This document shows positions 14,409 to 23,400 of a stretch of DNA of 45,056 nt, piece after piece. The DNA is from Pseudomonadota bacterium. Lineage in GTDB: Bacteria; Desulfobacterota; Syntrophia; Syntrophales; UBA8958. The stretch covers positions 1-45,056 of the forward strand of contig JASGUC010000026.1 in NCBI GenBank assembly GCA_030057915.1. Reading direction: 5' to 3'. Made by a program: the position numbers and the translations under genes. The first letter of the stretch is position 1; the number at the start of each line of letters is the position of its first letter. Under the pieces are notes generated by a model. It saw nothing but the letters and a program-made list of their open reading frames with translations, made no database searches and was not told where the DNA came from.

Positions 14409-15497
14409 TCATAAGTCGAGGTTGCCGGGCGCCTTGGGGGTCCCTTTACGGGCCTTCTTCGTCTTTGCCGGGCGTTTCTGGCGGAGGCGCTGGACGAGAA
14501 ACTGTTCCACCGCTTCCTGGGTCCAATCCCCCGACAGGACCTCTCTGAGCGTTTCCAGGGGGATTTCCACCCGGGCCGCGCTCTTGTGCCCGCCGGCGCC
14601 GCCGTATTTCCCGAAGGCCGCTGATGCGATGTAGCCGCAGTCCTGGCGGTAGCCGTCTCCCCTAAAGACGATGATCAGCCTGTCTTTAACGATCCCGGCA
14701 ATTACCACGTAATAGACGTCCACAATGCGCAGATAGAAATCGGCTACCTGAACGCATACGTCGAGGCTGTCCACCCGGCCCAGGAAACTGGTGATCCGGT
14801 CGCGGTAACGGCGGCGGTGGAAATAGGCATGTTCGAAAAACTTCAGGTAGCGCTCGGGAATCTGATTCAGCTCGATGCGGCGCACAAGCTCCCGATTGGC
14901 CCGGACCGAGGTCAGGTAATAGGCCCCGATATCCTCGAGGATCGAATCCCGTTCGAAGTTGTTGGTGTCGCTCTTGATGCCGTACAGCAGGGCGGTATAG
15001 AGCAGTTTGGGGATTCGGACCCGGGCGGCGAGGAGATATTCCATCATGATGGTGGAGAGGGCGCCGTACTGGGGGCGGACATCGGCCAGCTCGGCATGCC
15101 AGGGGGCCGTAACGGGATGGTGGTCGATGACGATCTGGGGCCGGATAAGATCGTCGGTCTTCCCGAAGAAGGTGGGCTGGGCGTCCACGAGGGCGACGAG
15201 TCGATAAGCCTGGAGGTCTGTCTTGCTCAGAAGCTGAATATCCACCTTCATGGCCCGGATGAATTCCCGGTTCTGCTGGCGGAGCACCCCTTCCGTGGCG
15301 ACGAAGGCGAATTGTTTCAGCCCCGCCGTCTGTCGCATGATCTCCCGCAGGGCCATCGCCGAGGCGACGGCATCCGGATCGGGGCTGCCGAACATGAGCA
15401 CCGCCATGGTATCCTCCGGTCGGGCCATGGAGCGCAGCTTGAAGACGTTGAAGAGGGTTTCCTCCTTTTTGACCAGAAGCGATTCGATGCGTTTCAT
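14409..15497 (-). CDS. DHH-family phosphoesterase (NrnA-like)
   Basis: A 362-residue protein with the DHH superfamily motifs: GSPDPDAVASAMAL (motif I, with Ser-Pro where His is more usual), VDAQ, IDHHP (the DHH motif) and a C-terminal DHHA1 segment GGAGGHKSAARV that binds substrate. Relatives degrade short oligonucleotides or pAp, or cyclic dinucleotides. The C-terminus is Lys-rich. The start ATG at 15497 overlaps the selD stop by 4 bases, giving translational coupling; a longer frame to 15677 is an artefact inside selD. The altered motif I leaves its exact activity uncertain. Confidence 0.8.
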   Translation of the reverse strand: MKRIESLLVKKEETLFNVFKLRSMARPEDTMAVLMFGSPDPDAVASAMALREIMRQTAGLKQFAFVATEGVLRQQNREFIRAMKVDIQLLSKTDLQAYRLVALVDAQPTFFGKTDDLIRPQIVIDHHPVTAPWHAELADVRPQYGALSTIMMEYLLAARVRIPKLLYTALLYGIKSDTNNFERDSILEDIGAYYLTSVRANRELVRRIELNQIPERYLKFFEHAYFHRRRYRDRITSFLGRVDSLDVCVQVADFYLRIVDVYYVVIAGIVKDRLIIVFRGDGYRQDCGYIASAAFGKYGGAGGHKSAARVEIPLETLREVLSGDWTQEAVEQFLVQRLRQKRPAKTKKARKGTPKAPGNLDL

Positions 15498-16549
15498 GGC
15501 CGGACGATAATCCTTCCCTTTCCGCCCTCGGTGACCCGACCGATACACGCGGCGGCGTCGAGCCCCGCACGGCGGAGTTTGTCCAGTAGCCGTTCCGCTT
15601 CCTGGGGGGCCACGGCGACGAAGAGCCCCCCGGCGGTTTGCGGGTCGAAGAGGACATCCGCCCGCCACTCCGGACATCCCGGGTCTATCTCGACCCGATC
15701 TTCCCGGAATTGACGGTTGCGGTGGAGACCGGCGGGCAGCACCCCCAGCTCGGCGATTTCCCGCAGGCCACTGAAGAAAGGCACGGCGGCGGCATTGATC
15801 TCCATGCCTACCCGGTCTCCCTCGATCATCTCGCAGGCGTGCCCCAGGAGACCGAACCCGGTGATATCTGTGCAGGCATGGACCTCCGGCGTCTCCATAA
15901 GGACTTGCGCTCCCGACTTGTTCAGGGTCGTCATGGCGCGGACCGCTTCCTCGATCTGCCTCTCCGCGGCCATGCCTACCTTTGCGGCGGTGCTGACTAT
16001 CCCCGTGCCGAGGGCCTTGGTGAGGATGAGACGGTCTCCCGGCCGGGCGCCTCGGTTGAAGAGGATCCGCTCGGGATGGGCTATTCCCGTTACGGCGAGG
16101 CCGTATTTCGTCTCGTCGTCTTCGACGCTGTGCCCGCCCACCAGGAGGACGTCCGCCTCCCGCATCTTGTCCAGGCCGCCCCGGAGAATATCCCGGAGGA
16201 TGGCAATATCGAGTTTATTGATGGGGAAGCAGACGATGTTCATCGCCGTGAGGGGCTTGCCCCGCATCGCATAAACGTCGCTCAAGGCGTTGGTCACGGC
16301 GATTTGTCCGAAGGTGTAGGGATCATCGACGATGGGGGTGAAGAAATCCACCGTCTGGATGATCGCCAGATCGTCGTGGAGTTTATAGACGCCCGCGTCT
16401 TCCGAGTGTCCCATCCCCGCCAGGAGGCGGGGATGGGTCATGAGAGGCAGATCTTTCAGCGCTTCGTGAAGGTCCCCCGGACCTATCTTGCAGGCTCAGC
16501 CGGCGCCGCGGACGGTCTGGGTCAGGCGCGGGCGGTTTTCTTTCGTCAT
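15494..16549 (-). CDS. selD: selenide, water dikinase, selenocysteine-containing
   Basis: It makes selenophosphate from selenide and ATP, the donor for selenocysteine tRNA. Conventional reading starts at 16441, but an N-terminal extension is needed for activity and lies upstream in the same frame: ATG 16549 (after AGGGG) gives MTKENRPRLTQTVRGAG, then TGA at 16498-16496, then ACKIGPGDL. Family members have Cys or Sec here (in G-x-G-C/U-A-x-K), so the TGA is read as Sec18. A SECIS-like hairpin follows 12-26 bases later. The rest (GGHSVEDDETKYG, DITGFGLLGHA, FDPQTAGGL) is typical; length is 351 residues. It is coupled to the DHH gene. Confidence 0.93.
16470..16484 (-). promoter_or_regulatory. 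bacterial SECIS-like hairpin in selD
   Basis: On the minus strand AGGTCC-GGG-GGACCT forms a perfect 6-bp stem with a three-G loop, starting 12 bases after the UGA codon and with the loop about 18 bases after it. Bacterial SECIS elements are small hairpins just downstream of UGA with a guanine in the apical loop, recognised by SelB. Confidence 0.7.
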
Positions 16550-16942
16550 TTTCGAATCCCCTGGCGGCAGTTAGGGAGGTTAATGAATCCTCGGCGGCGA
16601 TTATCCGTTGAAAACCCCTTTCTGTCAATCGTGAAGATGACGACGCCGTGGATTCCGGCCCGCTCTGGTCATCGTCCTCGGGGGAGGGGGGGGTGGTTGG
16701 CCGAGAAGGCGCTTGACAGGGGGGGAGAGGGAAGGTAAACCTTTCCCGGAGATTTGAAACGCTCCGGTTTTTACGACGCCGCCGGAGACCGGAATTGAGC
16801 GCTTCGCGAGACCAGCGGGCGGCGATCCCGGTCCGGCGGAGCGTTCGTTCCAGAGCGAAATAACCAAACCATTTGGCCCTCCCTCCCGGGGAGGCGGCCT
16901 CCCGGTTGTCGGACCAGACGCCCGTGGGGACAGGAGCCGGAA
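16550..16942. other. divergent intergenic region selD / thrC
   Basis: This 390-base gap should contain both promoters. It is very GC-rich, with a G-run near 16680-16695 and inverted stretches such as CCCGGGGAGG near 16896. No convincing -35/-10 pair, leader peptide or T-run terminator was found. A partial GAGACC-type repeat (TTGAAAACCCCTTTC) may lie at 16607-16621. Confidence 0.4.
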
Positions 16943-18337
16943 ATGTCGATGCCGATTCGTTATTACAGCACCAATAGAGATACAGACCTGGGTGGGGGCG
17001 GAAAAGCGTTCCGGGAAACGGTCAGCTTCCGGGAGGCGCTCCTGATGGGCCAGGCCCCGGACGAGGGGCTGTTCATGCCGGAGAGGATTCCCATCCTCTC
17101 CCCCGCGGCTATCGCCGCCCTGAAGGGCCGTCCGTATGTGGAGGCCGCGTGGCTCGTGCTCAGCGGCTTTCTCGCCGGCGAGGTGGATCCGGATAGCCTG
17201 CGCCGGGCAGTGGAGGATGCCTACAACTTCGCCGTGCCCCTGGAGCGGGTGGCGGGAACGCGCTTTGTCCTGCGCCTCGATCAGGGGCCCACGGCCTCTT
17301 TCAAGGACTTCGCCGCCCGGATGATGGCCCGTCTCATGGGTCTGCTCCGGCCGGCGGATAAATGCCTGAATGTTCTCGTGGCGACGTCGGGGGATACGGG
17401 AAGCGCGGTGGGGGAGGCCTTCAAGGGGGTTCCGGGCATAGAGGTGACGATTCTCTATCCCCGGGACGAAGTCAGCGCCCGCCAGCGGAAACAGCTCGAC
17501 ACCATCGGGCAAAACGTTCAGGCGGTTTCCATCGCCGGCAAATTCGACGACTGCCAGAACATGGTGAAGCAGGCCTTCGCCGATCCCTCCCTGGCGGAAC
17601 TCAATCTGACGTCGGCCAATTCCATAAATTTCGGGCGCATCCTGCCCCAGACGATCTACTACTTCCATGCCTACGCCCAGTTGGCCCGCGGGGAGGCGGG
17701 AGAAGAAATCGTCTTTTCCGTGCCCTCCGGCAATTTCGGCAACGCCCTGGGCTGTGAATACGCCCGCCGCATGGGGCTGCCGGTGCGGATGCTCGTGATG
17801 CCCACCAATGAAAACGACGAGTTTCCCCGTTTTCTCGCCACCGGGAGCTACGAGAAGGTTTCGCCATCCCGGGCCTGTCTTTCCAATGCCATGAACGTGG
17901 GTCATCCCAGCAATCTGGCCCGATTCTTCGATCTCTACGGCGGGACCGTGGACCGCAACGGCTCGGTCCACCGGTATCCCGACCGGGAGGAAATGCGCCG
18001 ACGCATCCACTCCGTGAGCATTACGGATGAGGAAACGAAGCGGACCATAAAGAGGATCTACGAGACCCACGGGGTCCTGCTGGAGCCCCACGGCGCCGTG
18101 GGCTGGCGGGGGTTGGAGGACTATCTGGAGAAAAGCGGCTACGGGGGGCTGTGCGTATCGCTGGAGACGGCCCATCCGGCCAAGTTCCCGGCGGAGATCA
18201 GGGAACTGCTGGGAATCGATCCCGAACTGCCGCCAAGCATGCAGGGCCTGGATGCCCGGACGGGGGAACCGGTCCTCCTCCCGGCGGACAACGATGTCTT
18301 CCGGACCTATCTGTGGGAGCGCCTGAAGAGATCCTGA
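16943..18337 (+). CDS. thrC: threonine synthase
   Basis: A 464-residue PLP enzyme converting O-phosphohomoserine to threonine. The PLP lysine is K121 in PTASFKDFAARMM, the phosphate-binding loop is ATSGDTGSA, and SGNFGNALGC and HGAVGWRGLEDY fit the family. Length and the N-terminal YYSTN start match the classical form. The ATG follows AGGAG (16935-16939). Threonine also feeds isoleucine through threonine deaminase, yet this organism additionally has citramalate synthase downstream at 20766. It is monocistronic as far as can be seen. Confidence 0.95.
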   Translation: MSMPIRYYSTNRDTDLGGGGKAFRETVSFREALLMGQAPDEGLFMPERIPILSPAAIAALKGRPYVEAAWLVLSGFLAGEVDPDSLRRAVEDAYNFAVPLERVAGTRFVLRLDQGPTASFKDFAARMMARLMGLLRPADKCLNVLVATSGDTGSAVGEAFKGVPGIEVTILYPRDEVSARQRKQLDTIGQNVQAVSIAGKFDDCQNMVKQAFADPSLAELNLTSANSINFGRILPQTIYYFHAYAQLARGEAGEEIVFSVPSGNFGNALGCEYARRMGLPVRMLVMPTNENDEFPRFLATGSYEKVSPSRACLSNAMNVGHPSNLARFFDLYGGTVDRNGSVHRYPDREEMRRRIHSVSITDEETKRTIKRIYETHGVLLEPHGAVGWRGLEDYLEKSGYGGLCVSLETAHPAKFPAEIRELLGIDPELPPSMQGLDARTGEPVLLPADNDVFRTYLWERLKRS

Positions 18338-18403
18338 AAAAGGCCTGCCGCGCCTCCGTCGCGGTCATATTTACCCGCCGCGGCCCTTCAGCGCCGCCGG
18401 CGG

Positions 18404-18512
18404 GAGAAAACGGGCGGCCACCAAAGCGGCGCGGGGACAAAGCCTGTGAGAAACAGGCTCGCCGAAAACCTAAGGTGGAGAAAATGGGCGGCCGTCAAAG
18501 CGGCGCGGGGAC
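18404..18512. repeat. 35-bp direct repeat in thrC 3' region
   Basis: A block starting GAGAAAACGGGCGGCC recurs 74 bases later (18404-18438 and 18478-18512) with 32 of 35 bases identical. Between them AGCCTGT-GAGAA-ACAGGCT (18441-18459) is a 7-bp hairpin without a T-run. The rest of the 18338-18645 gap shows no gene. Confidence 0.6.
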
Positions 18513-18563
18513 GGGGGTGGGTTGTGCCCGTGGAAGGCGGTCACTACGGTGGGACCGCCCCTC

Positions 18564-18670
18564 GGCCCCCTTCATTTCGTCAGCACGAATTTCTGCACCA
18601 CCATGTCCAGCCTTTTGCCCATGAGAAATTCCACCTTGGCCCCCTTCATTTCGTCAGCACGAATTTCTGC
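18564..18670. repeat. 33-bp duplication of the substrate-binding protein gene tail
   Basis: A perfect 33-bp repeat (18564-18596 and 18638-18670) covers the stop and last codons of the adjoining minus-strand gene. Downstream of the true stop the copy reads, in frame from a GTG, VEFLMGKRLDMVVQKFVLTK then TGA. So the gap contains what looks like the last 20 codons of a second version of the gene end. Confidence 0.75.
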
Positions 18671-20361
18671 TCTTCCTTGGGAACGTGCCACTTGATGAAG
18701 TTGTGGGTGATCCCCTGGGGGGCCGGATCGACGCCCCGGAACCGGGCGCTGATGATGGGCAGGGCGTCAGGGACATACAGGAAGAGGTAGGGCTGCTCCT
18801 CGGCCAGGATCTCCTGGATCCGATCATAGCACTTCTTACGTTCCTTCTCGTCGAAAACCTCCCGGCCCCGCTCGATGAGTCGGTCCACCTCGGCGTTTTT
18901 ATAGGAGATGAAGTTCAGCTCATCGGGCCCGGTCTTGCTGGAATGCCAGACGTCGTGGAGGTCTGGATCCTGGGGGATCGACCAGCCGAGAATCGTCGCC
19001 TCGAAGCGCCGCTTGTTGATGAAATCGTTCACGAAGGCCGCCCATTCCAGGATCCGGATCTTGACCCTGATCCCCACATCGGCCAGTTGCTTCTGGATGA
19101 TCTCGGCGCATTTCGCCCGTATTTCGTTGCCCTGGTTGGTGATGATTTCGAAGGCGAAGGGTCTGCCGTCCTTGTCCAGGATGCCGTCGCCGTCGCTGTC
19201 TCTCCAGCCCGCCTCCGCCAGGAGGGATTTGGCCCGTCCGGGATCGTAGGGATAGGTACGCACCTGATCGTTGTAGGCCCAGGTCCCGGGCTTGTACGGC
19301 CCCGTCGCCGGCTGCCCCAGACCCAGCAGCACCCCCCGGATCATCTCCTCCTTGTTGACGGCGTAGGCGATGGCCTGCCGGACGCGCTTATCGGCGAAGA
19401 GGGGATTCTTCAGATTGTAGCCCATATAGACGTAGGAAAAGGAAAGATAGCGGTATTTGCGGTAATTCTTGCGGAAGAGGTTGTTTTCCGTCTGCCGGGT
19501 GTACTGGAGAGGCGTCAGTCCCATCTGATCGATGCCGCCGGCCCGCAATTCGAGAAACATCGTGGCCGTGTCGGGGATGATTCGCATGATGTAGCCATCG
19601 AGGTAGGGTCGGCCCTCGAAGTAATCGGGATTGGCGGCCAGGACGATCTTTTGCCCCGCCACCCATTCCCGGAACCGGTAGGGTCCCGTGCCGATGGGCC
19701 GCCGGGAAAGGGGCGAGGCGGCGATGTCCCGGCCGGACAGAAGATGGCGGGGCAGGATGGCGGCGCCCCAGCTCATGAGGGCCGGGGCGAAGGGCTTGTC
19801 GTAGGAGATGCGGAGGGTGTGATCGTCCAGGATCGAGACCTTCCTGACCTTCAGGAAATCCCCGGAGTAGGCGGTGGGCGTCTTGGGATCGATGGTGACC
19901 TGATAGGTATATAGGACGTCCCGGGCGGTGAAGGGTTCGCCGTCGTGCCACTTTACCCCTTTGCGGAGGCGGAAGAGGATGTGGAGCCCGTCGGGCGACA
20001 CCTCCCATGATTCGGCCAGATCGCCGACAATCTTCAGGTTCCGGTCGTATTTCACCAGGCCGTTGTAAACCAGGCCGCCAATCTGGTGGGAGGTGGCGTC
20101 GCTGGAGAGGAGGGGGATGAGGTTGCTGGCATCGCCGATGGAACCCTCGACGATGATGTCTCCGTATGCCGGCGCCGCCCCGGTGACGGCGTGCGGGGGG
20201 GGCTCCGGCGCCTCTTTCCCGCAGGCAAACAGAAACGGCAATGCGCTGATCATGACGGCTGCCGCCATGAGGCGGCGAAGGAATGACCGGGTAGTACCCC
20301 TTTCCCCTGTCCTGGTCCCGGGCGTCTCCGCGGGTGAAAGCGTATAACTGCGGGCTGACAT
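18646..20361 (-). CDS. peptide/nickel-type ABC transporter substrate-binding lipoprotein
   Basis: About 571 residues. A basic N-terminus, a hydrophobic stretch (AAAVMISALPFLF) and the lipobox FACG with Cys47 indicate a lipid-anchored periplasmic binding protein. The body is a family 5 solute-binding protein (DppA/OppA type): LAESWEVSPDG, FRLRKGVKWHDGEPFTA, and NPDYFEGRPYLDGY are characteristic. The ligand could be peptides, nickel or something else. No permease or ATPase genes are next to it, so it is an orphan here. The start is uncertain: ATG 20361 gives a long leader, and an internal ATG 15 codons before the lipobox Cys gives a normal one. MITE copy B lies upstream. Confidence 0.85.
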   Translation of the reverse strand: MSARSYTLSPAETPGTRTGERGTTRSFLRRLMAAAVMISALPFLFACGKEAPEPPPHAVTGAAPAYGDIIVEGSIGDASNLIPLLSSDATSHQIGGLVYNGLVKYDRNLKIVGDLAESWEVSPDGLHILFRLRKGVKWHDGEPFTARDVLYTYQVTIDPKTPTAYSGDFLKVRKVSILDDHTLRISYDKPFAPALMSWGAAILPRHLLSGRDIAASPLSRRPIGTGPYRFREWVAGQKIVLAANPDYFEGRPYLDGYIMRIIPDTATMFLELRAGGIDQMGLTPLQYTRQTENNLFRKNYRKYRYLSFSYVYMGYNLKNPLFADKRVRQAIAYAVNKEEMIRGVLLGLGQPATGPYKPGTWAYNDQVRTYPYDPGRAKSLLAEAGWRDSDGDGILDKDGRPFAFEIITNQGNEIRAKCAEIIQKQLADVGIRVKIRILEWAAFVNDFINKRRFEATILGWSIPQDPDLHDVWHSSKTGPDELNFISYKNAEVDRLIERGREVFDEKERKKCYDRIQEILAEEQPYLFLYVPDALPIISARFRGVDPAPQGITHNFIKWHVPKEEQKFVLTK

Positions 20362-20415
20362 AACGCCGCCGATCCTAATGGAAGAAGCCGACATTTGCAA
20401 TGGCTAAGATCGCCA

Positions 20416-20519
20416 CAGGGTAAATTTGTTCTCAATGTAAGTAGTTGATCTTGAATGATCTACTAAAACTGAGGCACATCCTGTTTTAAGCCACTTAGAG
20501 ATAGAACAAATTTACCGTG
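20416..20519 (-). mobile_element. 104-bp MITE, copy B
   Basis: It starts CAGGGTAAATTTGTTCTC and ends AACAAATTTACCGTG and is the same element as at 4835 and 44129, in opposite orientation. The flanks are 10-bp direct repeats with one mismatch (AAGATCGCCA at 20406-20415, AATATCGCCA at 20520-20529). It lies between the binding protein gene and the cimA leader, 18 bases before a TTGACA. Confidence 0.85.
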
Positions 20520-20537
20520 AATATCGCCACATTTATG

Positions 20538-20563
20538 TTGACAAAAGATCCGTAACGGATTAA
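20538..20563 (+). promoter_or_regulatory. probable promoter of cimA leader
   Basis: TTGACA at 20538-20543 is a consensus -35 box. The -10 is poor: GATTAA (spacing 14) or TAAGGG (spacing 17). The position, 40-50 bases before the leader peptide start, suits the attenuator, but the -10 cannot be fixed by eye. Confidence 0.35.
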
Positions 20564-20590
20564 GGGGAGCGACCGGATAAGGAATGTACC

Positions 20591-20671
20591 ATGAACGGCA
20601 GGAAACTGAACACGATCGTCGGCATCATTATTATCATCGGCATAATTAGGCCGGAAAATACCGGGGCCTGA
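20591..20671 (+). CDS. isoleucine-rich leader peptide (cimA attenuator)
   Basis: A 26-codon ORF with AAGGA 7 bases upstream of its ATG. It encodes MNGRKLNT followed by IVGIIIIIGII, then RPENTGA and stop: eight isoleucines, seven of them within an eleven-residue run. The stop overlaps CCGGGGCCTGAT (20661-20672), which can pair with the 5' arm and loop of the terminator downstream. A ribosome waiting for charged isoleucine tRNA in the run would leave that segment free to form an antiterminator. This is the design of ilv and leu leader peptides, here placed before citramalate synthase. Confidence 0.85.
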   Translation: MNGRKLNTIVGIIIIIGIIRPENTGA

Positions 20672-20711
20672 TCGTGGTTTAGTGTCTGGACAAGAAATAG
20701 GAAAACTCACA

Positions 20712-20749
20712 AAATCCGCTATCAGGTTCCCTGGTAGCGGATTTTTTTT
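20712..20749 (+). terminator. attenuator terminator before cimA
   Basis: A 15-bp stem (AAATCCGCTATCAGG / CCTGGTAGCGGATTT, one G-U pair) with loop TTC is followed by eight T in a row (20742-20749). It ends 16 bases before the cimA start codon and just before its GGGAGGA ribosome site, so it must be bypassed for expression. The sequence 20721-20734 can instead pair with 20661-20672. Confidence 0.9.
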
Positions 20750-20765
20750 CGGGAGGAAGACAGTT

Positions 20766-22355
<1,590 letters not shown>

Positions 22356-22772
22356 CGACCGCTGACGACCGCCGACTCGGTTCGCCGCGGGGCTATGTCC
22401 CCGCGGTCGCCCGCGAACATTCCCCTCTTCCCCGGGGGGAGGACAGGCAAGTCGGTTTCCTGCTTCGACTCCTTTTTTGTCAGCCCCGAATGTTACCGTC
22501 GGGTATCGATGACATCTCCCGGATGCCCGCCAGGGGACTGGGCGAATGACGAAAGGGGCTGCCGCATCCCTGCCTTCGCGGCAATGACGAGAGTTGGTCC
22601 TCCCCTTGAAGGGGAGGAAAAATGATTAGTGAAGGAAGACAAGTACATAGGAACGCATTTTCAGGCGAAAGGAGAGAATGCCCGCCGGACGCGGCGATGA
22701 TATTTCGTTGCTAATCTGCACCGTTTCTGCTACAGGACGCCCGGTTATGGAAAAACTGCCCGAGAAAAGAAG
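22356..22772. other. intergenic region with hairpins, no gene
   Basis: After cimA there is a doubled CGCTGACGAC, then a perfect 8-bp hairpin CCGCGGGG-CTATGT-CCCCGCGG near 22384-22405, a repeat-like stretch (CTTCGCGGCAATGACGAG, 22572-22589) and CCTCCCC/GGGGAGG near 22601-22619. None has a T-run on the plus strand. No supported coding frame is present. Confidence 0.45.
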
Positions 22773-23381
22773 ATGCTGGTCGCGATCAACAACCAGAATC
22801 CCCAGCCGCGCCTGATCAGGAAGGCCGTGGAGATCCTCCGGGACGGGGGGATCATTATCTACCCCACCGATACGGTCTATGGTTTGGGTTGCGACCTCTT
22901 CAATAAAAGAGGCATAGAAAAGATTTACGAAATCAAGAAACGAAACAAGAAACAGCCCTTCAGCTTTGTCTGCGCCGACCTCAAGGACATCAGCAAATAC
23001 GCCTTCGTGACGGATTACGCCTACCGCACCATGAGACGCCTGTTGCCGGGACCTTATACCTTCGTCCTGCGGGCCTCACGACTCGTTCCCAAGATCATCC
23101 TACCCAAGCGCCAGACGACGGGCATCCGCGTCCCGGATCATCCCATCTGCCTGGCCCTGGTCAAGGAACTGGGGCAGCCGATCATCAGCACCAGCGTCAA
23201 GGGCGAGGACGGGGAGACCCTGAACAACCCGGTCTTGATCCGGGAACGCTTCGGGCATTGCGTGGATCTGATCATCGACGGCGGCGTCTGTCCGGGGGGA
23301 CAGTCCACGGTGATCAGTCTGGAAGAGGATGTCGTGGAAATCATCCGGCTGGGACGGGGCGACGTTTCGGCCTTCGAATAG
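22773..23381 (+). CDS. YciO/Sua5/YrdC-family protein
   Basis: A 202-residue protein of the YrdC fold. IIIYPTDTVYGLGCD, the KKRNKKQPFSF basic nucleotide-binding motif, LLPGPYTFVL and TTGIRVPDH are family hallmarks. YrdC/Sua5 members make threonylcarbamoyl-AMP for the t6A modification of tRNAs reading ANN codons. The single-domain length and sequence are closest to the YciO branch, whose in vivo role is less clear. A second bona fide TsaC may exist elsewhere. It sits 19 bases before the RNase E/G gene and probably shares a transcript. Confidence 0.85.
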   Translation: MLVAINNQNPQPRLIRKAVEILRDGGIIIYPTDTVYGLGCDLFNKRGIEKIYEIKKRNKKQPFSFVCADLKDISKYAFVTDYAYRTMRRLLPGPYTFVLRASRLVPKIILPKRQTTGIRVPDHPICLALVKELGQPIISTSVKGEDGETLNNPVLIRERFGHCVDLIIDGGVCPGGQSTVISLEEDVVEIIRLGRGDVSAFE

Positions 23382-23400
23382 AACATTTCAGGTATAATAC

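Noticed and set aside
15494-16441. selD starting at the ATG at 16441
   Set aside because: This start removes the catalytic Sec/Cys segment; the upstream frame through UGA restores the family N-terminus.
22384-22405. Perfect CCGCGGGG hairpin as cimA terminator
   Set aside because: There is no T-run after it, so it cannot be called an intrinsic terminator from sequence alone.
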